In this document: one piece after another, positions 7,391 to 13,971 of the stretch | Layout of the letters: every line of letters begins with the position of its first letter | Numbering within the stretch: the stretch's first letter is position 1 | Source of the DNA: CAYWNA01 sp964459305 | Lineage (GTDB): Bacteria; Planctomycetota; Planctomycetia; Pirellulales; Pirellulaceae | Reading direction: 5' to 3' | DNA: 13,971 nt | NCBI GenBank assembly: GCA_964459305.1 | Contig: CAYWNA010000316.1 | Location: forward strand, 1-13,971 | The notes under the pieces: model-generated | The model's database searches: none | Seen by the model: only the letters and a program-made list of their open reading frames with translations | What the model was told of the DNA's origin: nothing | Position numbers and translations under genes: made by a program

Positions 7391-10253
7391 GAGCGCCAGA
7401 ACGACGCTGCACGGCGAGTTCAAGACTGACGATCCGCGCGGACTGGCTGCCGGAGTTTGTCAGAACGATTTCATTCCAGCCCTCGATGATTTCGTTTACG
7501 CCGAAACGGTAGTTGTATGCTTGATACTTGCTGACGTGGTGCAGGGCAGGTCCCATGGGAAACAGCAATTTCCTGGTTGGATCGCCGTCGGCGTGCGCCT
7601 TGGACTTGTTGAATGTGACCGCCACGTTTGCATCGGCGTCGGTCTTTTCGACGACGACTTGGACGATCAGCTTGAGGCCGCGTTCGGCAGACTCGGCGCA
7701 CATCGGCAAGCGGAAAGTTCGCCGCTCGTTCGGTTTCAGAGTGACCGGCAGCGGCATGGGCAGGCCGAAGTCATACGGCCCATAGTTTCGCAGGTTGCAG
7801 CACAACGAGTAGTGCTTCGTTTGGCCGCGGAGAGACTCCAGGTCGTGCAGGTCCCGCAGGCCTGAATAGACACTGCGAACGCCGGGGACCTTGTCGTACT
7901 TGCGGGATTGATCTCCGCAGAAGAAGTTGTATTGCACGATCCCGTCCGCGCCGAGGACCAGCTTGCCGGCGGCGTTTCCGCGAAGGGCCGGCGGGCTGGC
8001 GTTGTTGTAGGGCGCGATCTGGCGTTTGAGTTTTTCCGACCAGACCATAGTCTCGTTGATCCATAACTCGGTAACGCCGTAGACCGCCACGTTTTTGCCA
8101 AAGACCTTGCGCAACTCGTCATGCGGCATGTCCCACGTGGTTTGCATAAAGTTGCTCGGACATAGAAAGTCGAGCATGCCGTCGCGAGCCATACCCTGAA
8201 CGTCGATCCCGATCTTCGGCAGCAACCTGTAATTCGCCGGAATTCGCATCCCGAAGTACAACGCTTTGCCTCGCCGCGCGGCCGTGGCCTGCGTGAGTTT
8301 GCGAATCTCGCCGAACCAGTCGGTCATCATGGCGATCGTCTCCGCCGAGGCGTCGCGGCGGCAGCAGGTCGGGCAACGCAACCAATCGAGTTCCAGTCCG
8401 TCGATGTCGTAGTCGTTGACCAGTTCGCGGATCAACGCGAAGTAATAGTCGCGGACCTCGCGTTGCTCGTAGTTCAACAGCCCGTCTAGGCGATACTTCG
8501 GATCCTTGTGCAGCGGACATTGCAGGTAGGGATGCTGAAGGTGCGGATCATTCATCCTCACGGAAACCCACGGGCTAATGCCTCGGCGGCGGCACTGGCG
8601 GATCGCCTCGGCCAGCGGATCGACGCCCGCTTCCTTCAAGTCCAATGCCGGATTGAGCAGGTCATGGCACCACCAGTTGCTCGCCGGGACACTCGGATCG
8701 TCGCGCACATAGCCGTCCAGCACGGTGGGAATCGCCTTGCTGGGATACCAGGCCACTTGCGAATTGGGGTTGATCACAAACGTGTCCACGCCGTTGTCGG
8801 CCAAACGATCGACGAAACGGTGAATCGCTTTGGCCGTGTAACGGCCCCCTTCGGGCTGCCACATCTCGGCATTCCAAAAGAAGACCCCGAAATCGCCGTT
8901 GTAGAGGTTCCGATGTTCTCGAAGCGAGGGTACGAGTTCCAACGTGATGCTGTCGGCCACCACATCCGGCGAGACGTTGCCCGCGTTGTCGCAGACCTGG
9001 ACTTCCAGGGTGTGCTTCCCGTTTTCCTTGTGCAGCCGGTGACTGAGATGTGCTAAGAACTCCTTCCAGCCGCTCCATTCTGACCCGTTGTCGCGTACTC
9101 GGGCTTTCATTGCACCGCCGCCGTCCGACGCAGCAATACTCAGACCGACGTGCGCTGTGGTGGTGTGGGGTTTGCCGCCGTTGACGTCGACCGATTCGAC
9201 GCGGGGCGGGACCGTGTCCAGCGTGATGTTCGCCGAAACCACCGCGCCATACTCTCCCGGTTTCATTTCGAGCCTGGCATAAACCGTTTTGACACCGTCA
9301 GGTCCGGAGAGGCTGTAGCCGAAGGTGTTGCGCTCGGCAGTCCAAGTCTCGGTGGCGCGGCCGGTCTTGAGCTCGGGGTCCGCCGCCAGATGCACGGTCG
9401 GCTTGTGGGGCCCACTGCCCCCGCTGAAAGTGACGGAGATTTCCGTCTGGTTCGTGTATGAGTTGGGGTCCGTATTGTTTTCTGGATTGGCGTCGGCCAA
9501 ACGGATGCCGGTCAACTGTGCGGGGACCGTGGCCTGGATCGCCGCACGGTCCAGCGCGCCGTCGTAGATGCGCAGATCGTCGATCTTGCCTTTCAGGGCG
9601 TATTGGCGATAGTAGTCTTCGTTTTTCAGCACTCCGCCGCCGGCTCCAATGATCAACTGCTTGTCCTTCCGGCCGCTCAGGTCGATCGATCGCTGGTACA
9701 CCTGAATCGCGTTCTCGTAGGCCGTCAGTTTTCCGTCTTTGTAGACGTACGCGTAATGGACCCACTCGTCCATCTTCACGGGCTGGTAAAGGCTGTTCCA
9801 GGATGGCGTCTGTCCCTTGACATACAACAGCAATTGTTCGCCGTCGTATCCGGTCTCGAACGCATCGTCCGCGCGGCCGGTCTGCCGCAGGGTGTGTTTC
9901 TGGTAGCTGGAGTCATAGTAGATCCAAAACGCCATCGTAAACTCGGGCGTGTCAACGCTCGGCGTCGGGTCCACTACGAGATAGCTGTTCTTCAGCGCCA
10001 GACACCCCGGCCCGACTTTCGCGTCCGAGCGGGTGATGGCGGCGCCGGCAAAGGGCGTGGTCGTCGCCCCGAACGCGTCTTGGATGTCTTTATCGAACGT
10101 CCAATGCGCCACAAGCTCAGCGCCGTTGGCCGGCACAGCGCTCAACATCCCAAGTAGCACCGCAGCGGCCAAGGCCACGGTCAGAGCAACAGGACTACGG
10201 TTTCTCATGATGATCAGACGGTTGGCCGATCCTGAATGGACGCGGTCGATCAT
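7383..10253 (-). CDS. Secreted LamG-domain protein with glycosidase-like TIM barrel (tandem paralogue 2)
   Basis: A 956-residue exported protein with the same architecture as its upstream neighbour: signal peptide (core VALTVALAAAVLLGML, ~21-37), LamG module (~46-235), beta-sandwich region to residue 443 (LVPS), then a glycosidase-like barrel (~447-810) and a C-terminal beta-domain. The barrel shows CRRRGISPWVSVRMNDPH (554-571), YDIDGLELDWLRCP (615-628) and GADGIVQYNFF (768-778); Glu621 and Asp623 are candidate acidic residues. The first half is ~85% identical to paralogue 1 while the barrel is strongly diverged, suggesting different substrates. I favour ATG 10253, with GGGAG 4 nt upstream, which adds 15 residues before the signal peptide. 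The alternative ATG 10208 aligns with paralogue 1 but its AGGA is ~21 nt away because of a 10-bp insertion. The stop overlaps the ribosome binding site of the sulfatase. Substrate unknown. Confidence 0.85.
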   Translation of the reverse strand: MIDRVHSGSANRLIIMRNRSPVALTVALAAAVLLGMLSAVPANGAELVAHWTFDKDIQDAFGATTTPFAGAAITRSDAKVGPGCLALKNSYLVVDPTPSVDTPEFTMAFWIYYDSSYQKHTLRQTGRADDAFETGYDGEQLLLYVKGQTPSWNSLYQPVKMDEWVHYAYVYKDGKLTAYENAIQVYQRSIDLSGRKDKQLIIGAGGGVLKNEDYYRQYALKGKIDDLRIYDGALDRAAIQATVPAQLTGIRLADANPENNTDPNSYTNQTEISVTFSGGSGPHKPTVHLAADPELKTGRATETWTAERNTFGYSLSGPDGVKTVYARLEMKPGEYGAVVSANITLDTVPPRVESVDVNGGKPHTTTAHVGLSIAASDGGGAMKARVRDNGSEWSGWKEFLAHLSHRLHKENGKHTLEVQVCDNAGNVSPDVVADSITLELVPSLREHRNLYNGDFGVFFWNAEMWQPEGGRYTAKAIHRFVDRLADNGVDTFVINPNSQVAWYPSKAIPTVLDGYVRDDPSVPASNWWCHDLLNPALDLKEAGVDPLAEAIRQCRRRGISPWVSVRMNDPHLQHPYLQCPLHKDPKYRLDGLLNYEQREVRDYYFALIRELVNDYDIDGLELDWLRCPTCCRRDASAETIAMMTDWFGEIRKLTQATAARRGKALYFGMRIPANYRLLPKIGIDVQGMARDGMLDFLCPSNFMQTTWDMPHDELRKVFGKNVAVYGVTELWINETMVWSEKLKRQIAPYNNASPPALRGNAAGKLVLGADGIVQYNFFCGDQSRKYDKVPGVRSVYSGLRDLHDLESLRGQTKHYSLCCNLRNYGPYDFGLPMPLPVTLKPNERRTFRLPMCAESAERGLKLIVQVVVEKTDADANVAVTFNKSKAHADGDPTRKLLFPMGPALHHVSKYQAYNYRFGVNEIIEGWNEIVLTNSGSQSARIVSLELAVQRRSGAQE
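8925..10237 (-). repeat. Duplicated leader/signal/LamG block, copy 2
   Basis: This 1313-bp block is the partner of 11827-13132. Homology starts at ATTCAGGA (10237-10230), is interrupted by a 10-bp insertion (GGTTGGCCGA on the plus strand, 10220-10229), resumes with GTCTGATC and runs through the signal peptide, LamG and beta-sandwich coding sequence to the serine codon of LVPS (8927-8925). Similarity then falls off sharply. Protein differences inside the block are mostly conservative. Confidence 0.85.
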
Positions 10254-10257
10254 TTTG

Positions 10258-10262
10258 CTCCC
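10258..10262 (-). promoter_or_regulatory. Ribosome binding site that decides the start of paralogue 2
   Basis: On the minus strand the sequence reads AACGGAAAGGGAGCAAAATG, giving GGGAG 4 nt before ATG 10253. Spacing is a little short but usable. The downstream in-frame ATG at 10208 has no purine-rich sequence at a useful distance, because the AGGA serving paralogue 1 is displaced here by 10 bp. Confidence 0.55.
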
Positions 10263-10332
10263 TTTCCGTTCTTGTTAAATGGCATTGTATGATTCGGGGA
10301 ACGGATGTTGATATCGTCCCGCACCATGAAAC

Positions 10333-13116
10333 TCACTTGACACGCACTTCAAACGCTACTATTCGGAGTTGTTTCAGGCCGTTACGGACGACGATCTCGT
10401 TCGGGCCATCGCGCATGACCGACGGCGACACGGTAAACAGAGCTGTATATGCGTCTTCCGGACCTGCCTTATACGTACCCTCTGCATTCAGCATCTTGTC
10501 GTTGAAACGCATCAAGGAGAGGTCTTCAACCTTTTCATCCTTATTGCCGGGGCGAAAAACGAGGGCCACCTCCACCTTGGCCGACTCGGGCTCCTTTGCA
10601 AGCAGCAGGTTAAACGCTTGCTCCTCGCCGGGTTTCAGATCCAGCGGCGCCTGACGGGGCGAGTCGAGGCGGGCGTTGCCATGTTGCGAAAAATTGCTGA
10701 CGATATAGATCTTAGGCTGTCCCCGCAGTCCGTCGAGCGTGTTGCTCTGGCCGATCGCCTCGAATTGAGGACGGTCAACGTCGCGGTGGGATGGCTTGCC
10801 GAACATGCCCTTGATGTGCGCCTCGCGTACGACCACGAAATTGAACCAGTATATTCCGTCGGCGCCGTTGGCTAAGTGGCCGGCCGCAAAACCGCGCATC
10901 AGATCGGCATATAGCCCCATCGTGCGCGACGGCAGCTTTTCGCGCGTGTCGGCGAAATAGTCGCCCGCCGGGTAGATCGCCACCCTGTCGCCGACAATCT
11001 TGCGAAACTCTGGGACCGGTGCTGCCCATGCCGCGTGCAGGTACCCGCCCAGAATCACACCGTCAATAAGTCCCTCTCTGGCCCACCGGCCTACGTCGAA
11101 GCCGCAATTTCGCGAGTATGCCACCGAGGAAGGAACCTTCACCAACAGCGCGATGCGTTTCTTCGATTTCCCGATCCGCTCGTGGATCTCTTTAATGAAC
11201 GACGTCATCGTCTGGCAATGTTCCTCGACCTTTCCATCGTCGGGAAAGCAGTAAGCATTGCGCAAGAAATCGAGATCCAAGACATCGATGTCGTAGTCGT
11301 CGATCATTTCCGCGATCAACTTCATGAAGTAATCGCGCACCTGGGGATGGGCATAATTCAAGGCGGCGCTTCCCGGCAGGCGGAACTGGGGATGCTCGAC
11401 CGCAAAGTCACTGACCAAGAAGCTCCGCTCGGACGCCGCAGCGTGGACGTCGTTCATGCGGATACTGGCGCCGGTGGCGATGCCTCGGCGCCGGCAAGCG
11501 GCGAAGGTGTAGGCCAGGTAATCGATCTTTCGTTCGTCAAACCGGGTCAGTTCTTTGAGAAACGCCTCCGCGGCGGGGTAACGATCTGGATGCGGGAGGG
11601 CCGCTTTCTTGTCACCGGCCGCGTAGGCCTTCCACATCGTCTGCCAGACCTTGCTGGGATGCGCGGTGGTTTGCCCGTTGGGATTCAGCACCAGGACGTC
11701 GGCGCCACCCTTGGCCGCCTCGTCGACCAGCATGTCCAGGTACTTCGGCTCCATCGGGCTGGGATTGACGATGAACTCGCAGAGCCAGTCGTCGTAACAG
11801 AAACTGCGATAAACCTGCTTCTGTGGCGAAGGCACCAGTTCCAGCGTGATACTGTCGGAGACGACATCCGCCGAGACATTGCCCGCGTTGTCGCAAACCT
11901 GGACTTCCAGGCTGTGCTTCCCGTCTTCCTTGCCCAGTCGGTGACTGAGATGCGCCAGGAGTTCCTTCCATCCGGTCCATTGTGATCCGTTGTCGCGTAC
12001 TCGGAATTTCATCGCACCGCCGTCGTTGTCGGTCGCCGCAATTCTCAGTCCCACATGCGCCGTGGTGGTGTGTGCCTGGCCGCCGTTGATCTCAAGCGAT
12101 TTGACGCGGGGCGGAACCGTATCGAGGATGATGCTTGACGAAACTACCGGGCCGTACTCGCCCGGTTTCGTTTCGAGCCTGGCATAGACTGTCTTGGCAC
12201 CGTCGGAACCCGAGAGGCTGTAGCCGAAAGTGTTGCGCTGGGCAGTCCAAGTCTCGATGGCGCAGCCAGCCGTGAAGCCGGGATCCGTCGCCAGATGGAC
12301 CGTCGGTCTCTGCCCACCACTGCTCCCGTCGAAAGTGATGAGGATTTCCGTCTGATTCGTGTAGGAGCGGGGCTCCGTGTTGTTTTCTGGATCGGCGTCG
12401 GCCAAACAAATGCCGGTCAAGCACGCGGGGACCATGGCTTGGATCGCCATGCAGTCCAGCGCGCCGTCGTAGATGCGCAGATCGTCGATCTTGCCTTTCA
12501 AGGCGTATTGGCGATAGTACTGTGGATTATTCAGCACTCCACCGCCTGCCCCAATGATCAACTGTTTGCCCTTGCGGCCGCCCAGGTCAACCGATCGCTG
12601 GTACACCTGAATCGCGTTCTCGTAGGCCGTCAGTACTCCGTTCTTGTAGACATAGGCGTAGTGGACCCACTGGTCCATCTTTACTGGCTGGAACAGGCTG
12701 TTCCAGGATGGCGTCTGCCCCTTGACATACAACAGCAGTTGATCGCCGTCGTAGCCCGTCTCGAAAGCATCGTCCGCGCGGCCGGTCTGCCGTAAGCTCC
12801 ACTTCCGGTAGCTGGAGTCATAGTAGATCCAGAACGTCATCGTGAACTCCGGCGTGTCCAGGCTCGGCGCTGGATCTACCACGAGATAGCTGTTTTGTAG
12901 CGACAGACACCCCGGTCCGACTCTTGCATCCGAACGAGTGATTGCGGCGCCGGCAAAGGCCGTTGTGGTCGCCCCGAACGCGTCGTTGATGTCCTCATCA
13001 AAGGTCCAATGCGCCACAAGCTCAGCACCGTTGGCCGGCACGGCGCTCAACATTCCAAGTAGGACCGCAACGGCCAAGGCCACGGTCAAAGCGATAGAAC
13101 TTCGGCTTCTCATCAT
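10333..13116 (-). CDS. Secreted LamG-domain protein with glycosidase-like TIM barrel (tandem paralogue 1)
   Basis: A 927-residue exported protein. Signal peptide at ~1-31 (hydrophobic core ALTVALAVAVLLGML, cleavage near VPANGA). A LamG/concanavalin A-like module spans ~32-220, opening with ELVAHWTFDEDINDAFG and closing with ALKGKIDDLRIYDGALD. One or two beta-sandwich units follow (~230-430, with TVPPRVKSLEINGG and VQVCDNAGNVS). From ~435 to ~800 comes a glycosidase-like barrel resembling the GHL10-type families, with CRRRGIATGASIRMNDVH (541-558) and DDYDIDVLDLDFLRN (606-620); Asp614 or Asp616 is a candidate acidic active-site residue. A small C-terminal beta-domain ends the protein. I chose ATG 13116: the frame stays open to 13428, but only this start gives AGGAG 7 nt upstream, a clean signal peptide, and alignment with the next gene. 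Catalysis is inferred; polysaccharide binding and cleavage outside the cytoplasm is the likely role. Confidence 0.85.
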   Translation of the reverse strand: MMRSRSSIALTVALAVAVLLGMLSAVPANGAELVAHWTFDEDINDAFGATTTAFAGAAITRSDARVGPGCLSLQNSYLVVDPAPSLDTPEFTMTFWIYYDSSYRKWSLRQTGRADDAFETGYDGDQLLLYVKGQTPSWNSLFQPVKMDQWVHYAYVYKNGVLTAYENAIQVYQRSVDLGGRKGKQLIIGAGGGVLNNPQYYRQYALKGKIDDLRIYDGALDCMAIQAMVPACLTGICLADADPENNTEPRSYTNQTEILITFDGSSGGQRPTVHLATDPGFTAGCAIETWTAQRNTFGYSLSGSDGAKTVYARLETKPGEYGPVVSSSIILDTVPPRVKSLEINGGQAHTTTAHVGLRIAATDNDGGAMKFRVRDNGSQWTGWKELLAHLSHRLGKEDGKHSLEVQVCDNAGNVSADVVSDSITLELVPSPQKQVYRSFCYDDWLCEFIVNPSPMEPKYLDMLVDEAAKGGADVLVLNPNGQTTAHPSKVWQTMWKAYAAGDKKAALPHPDRYPAAEAFLKELTRFDERKIDYLAYTFAACRRRGIATGASIRMNDVHAAASERSFLVSDFAVEHPQFRLPGSAALNYAHPQVRDYFMKLIAEMIDDYDIDVLDLDFLRNAYCFPDDGKVEEHCQTMTSFIKEIHERIGKSKKRIALLVKVPSSVAYSRNCGFDVGRWAREGLIDGVILGGYLHAAWAAPVPEFRKIVGDRVAIYPAGDYFADTREKLPSRTMGLYADLMRGFAAGHLANGADGIYWFNFVVVREAHIKGMFGKPSHRDVDRPQFEAIGQSNTLDGLRGQPKIYIVSNFSQHGNARLDSPRQAPLDLKPGEEQAFNLLLAKEPESAKVEVALVFRPGNKDEKVEDLSLMRFNDKMLNAEGTYKAGPEDAYTALFTVSPSVMRDGPNEIVVRNGLKQLRIVAFEVRVK

Positions 13117-13132
13117 GATCAGACTCCTGAAT
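11827..13132 (-). repeat. Duplicated leader/signal/LamG block, copy 1
   Basis: This 1306-bp block is near-duplicated at 8925-10237. It runs from the ATTCAGGA just upstream of the start codon to the LVPS codons at the end of the beta-sandwich region. In a ~245-bp stretch compared by hand (12386-12630 region) about 29 positions differ, roughly 88% identity. Beyond 11827 the proteins share only scattered barrel motifs. The length difference between copies (7 bp) equals a 10-bp leader insertion in the other copy minus one extra codon here (ATDNDGG against ASDGG). Confidence 0.85.
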
Positions 13133-13172
13133 AATCGCGATCTACGGATTTCAATTGGACGACGAAGCAACT

Positions 13173-13874
13173 TCAACGATCGAAACCGGGGACGCCTTCG
13201 ATCGCCATGACGTTGACGGGGCTGGAATCCAGCCCACGGATCGGCAGAGGCATGTAGATAATGAGAAAGACGTCCTCCTGCAGTTTGTCGATGTTGTCCA
13301 TTACTTCGATAAACGAGATGTCGTTCCCGAGCAGGATGTCGTGGCAAAACTCGCATTGCGGGGCATTGTTCTCGATGGCCACCCCGTCGCCGAAACCGAT
13401 CCCCTTGATCTTCTTCTGGACGGCCCACTCGGCGGCTTCACGGCCGAGGTCGGGCCGCTGATCGTCGGGGTCCCCGGCGAACGGCTCAGCGTGGTACGGC
13501 GAATCGAGAATCACGACGTCGCCCGGCCTGATCCGCCCACGGCCCGCGGCATCCAGGTCCGCCCGAGTGATCAGCGAGCGTGGCCCGCAGGTGTCCAATT
13601 CCAAGAGCACGCCGCGGCCTATGTAGTGATCCGGCGGCAAGTCCATCACGTCTTTGGTCAGGTCACCCCAGTGTGACGGGGCCTCCACGTGGGTGCCCAG
13701 GTGAGACATGATGTCTATATCCGTATGGTATCCTTCCGTTCCCATCACGACCTGCTTGTGGCGGCGAAGCTTGCAGCGTCGCGACTCGGTCGCCGGGTCG
13801 ATGATCTTAGTGAGATTGACGGTTCGATACGGGCCCACACGACCGACGCAGTCGGGCAATTCGTTTGTCTGCAT
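13173..13874 (-). CDS. Cyclase-family metal-dependent hydrolase (kynurenine formamidase-like)
   Basis: This 233-residue protein has no signal peptide and is expected in the cytosol. It matches the cyclase / kynurenine formamidase-like family (Pfam PF04199). Seen directly: the metal-binding signature HLGTHVEAPSHW at residues 58-69 (family pattern HxGTHxDxPxH, with H58, H62 and H68 kept and Glu64 in place of the usual Asp), a central RPGDVVIL strand at ~116-123, the block CHDILLGNDISFIEVMDNID at ~177-196, and the C-terminal PLPIRGLDSSPVNVMAIEG that ends most members. Length is normal for the family. The start is supported by GGAG 7 nt upstream of ATG 13874. It is followed after 56 bp by the first LamG protein, so it is probably co-transcribed with the glycan genes. 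Family members hydrolyse amide or ring bonds; the substrate here is unknown and a tryptophan-degradation role is not supported by the neighbours. Confidence 0.88.
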   Translation of the reverse strand: MQTNELPDCVGRVGPYRTVNLTKIIDPATESRRCKLRRHKQVVMGTEGYHTDIDIMSHLGTHVEAPSHWGDLTKDVMDLPPDHYIGRGVLLELDTCGPRSLITRADLDAAGRGRIRPGDVVILDSPYHAEPFAGDPDDQRPDLGREAAEWAVQKKIKGIGFGDGVAIENNAPQCEFCHDILLGNDISFIEVMDNIDKLQEDVFLIIYMPLPIRGLDSSPVNVMAIEGVPGFDR

Positions 13875-13921
13875 TGCTTGTCTCCAGGTAGCGCCAGGAC
13901 CATTCGGAAAATAAGTGTCGC

Positions 13922-13971
13922 CTTTCGCTCCGCGAAAGCAGCGTTTGGGCGCAACTTTCGCGGAGCGAAAG
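13922..13971. repeat. Perfect 17-bp inverted repeat, planctomycete-type palindromic element (may be cut by window end)
   Basis: CTTTCGCTCCGCGAAAG at 13922-13938 is the exact reverse complement of CTTTCGCGGAGCGAAAG at 13955-13971, separated by 16 bp (CAGCGTTTGGGCGCAA). Each arm is itself nearly palindromic (CTTTCGC facing GCGAAAG), so each could fold alone or the two could form one long stem. The right arm ends exactly at the window edge and may continue. From memory, elements with this core are dispersed in planctomycete intergenic regions; that is recollection, not a search. It lies 48 bp upstream of the first gene and could be a REP/MITE-like element, an upstream terminator or a leader hairpin. 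There is no U-tract on the minus-strand side. Confidence 0.85.

Noticed and set aside
8508..10157. Long plus-strand open frames opposite paralogue 2 (8508-9056, 9603-10157)
   Set aside because: Antisense shadows; matching frames appear opposite paralogue 1, as expected when the coding strand is duplicated.
11035..11985. 316-codon open frame on the plus strand
   Set aside because: It lies wholly inside the barrel-coding part of paralogue 1 and has no recognisable family. GC-rich antisense frames are commonly open.
13117..13428. N-terminal extension of the first LamG protein (frame open to ATG 13428)
   Set aside because: The ~104 extra residues are arginine-rich, overlap the cyclase gene in another frame and lack domain character. 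ATG 13116 gives the ribosome binding site, signal peptide and agreement with the paralogue.
13745..13954. Minus-strand frame starting inside the inverted repeat (MRPNAAFAERKATLIF...)
   Set aside because: It reads through the repeat and overlaps the cyclase in another frame; typical of false calls over this kind of repeat.
1..13971. tRNA, rRNA, CRISPR array, transposase or phage genes
   Set aside because: None seen: no regularly spaced repeats, no cloverleaf-like sequence in the gaps, and every long coding frame on the minus strand is accounted for by metabolic or secreted enzymes.

Overview
The window is a 14-kb stretch in which every credible gene lies on the minus strand, so transcription runs from the right end (13971) to the left (1). 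Gene content suggests a planctomycete or a close relative in the PVC group. The signs are a Tat-exported Gfo/Idh/MocA dehydrogenase with an RRSFL signal, a secreted S1 sulfatase, LamG-module glycosidase-like proteins, and a CTTTCGCGGAGCGAAAG-type inverted repeat of a kind I associate with planctomycete genomes. The taxonomic call is inference; there is no marker gene here.

Layout in transcription order: (1) a perfect 17-bp inverted repeat at the window edge (13922-13971); (2) a cytosolic cyclase / kynurenine-formamidase-like metal hydrolase (13874-13173); (3) and (4) two tandem secreted proteins, each with a LamG lectin-like module, a beta-sandwich linker and a glycosidase-like TIM barrel (13116-10333 and 10253-7383); (5) a formylglycine sulfatase (7377-5878); (6) and (7) two secreted clan GH-A-type glycosidases with visible acid/base and nucleophile glutamates (5705-3582 and 3563-1899); (8) a Tat-signal Gfo/Idh/MocA oxidoreductase (1655-450); (9) the first ~46 codons of an aldehyde dehydrogenase that runs into unrelated sequence (402-202); (10) the leader and first strand of a beta-helix-type secreted protein that stops at position 5 (205-5).

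Most gaps are short (5 to 79 bp). Longer gaps lie before the 5705 gene (172 bp) and before the Gfo/Idh gene (243 bp), where separate promoters could sit. The set reads as a locus for breaking down a sulfated polysaccharide outside the cytoplasm: binding by LamG modules, sulfate removal, backbone or side-chain cleavage by up to four barrel enzymes, and oxidation or processing of the released sugars. The substrate cannot be read from sequence.

The most unusual feature is the tandem pair. Their first ~430 residues are near-duplicates (about 88% DNA identity in a stretch I counted by hand), while the catalytic halves that follow are strongly diverged, with a sharp boundary just after the shared LVPS. 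The duplicated block reaches into the 5' leader, where a 10-bp difference appears to have moved the start codon of the second copy. The second notable feature is the left end, where two successive genes keep good ribosome binding sites and ~50 codons but not their bodies: either operon decay or an assembly join. No tRNA, rRNA, CRISPR array, transposase or convincing terminator was seen.
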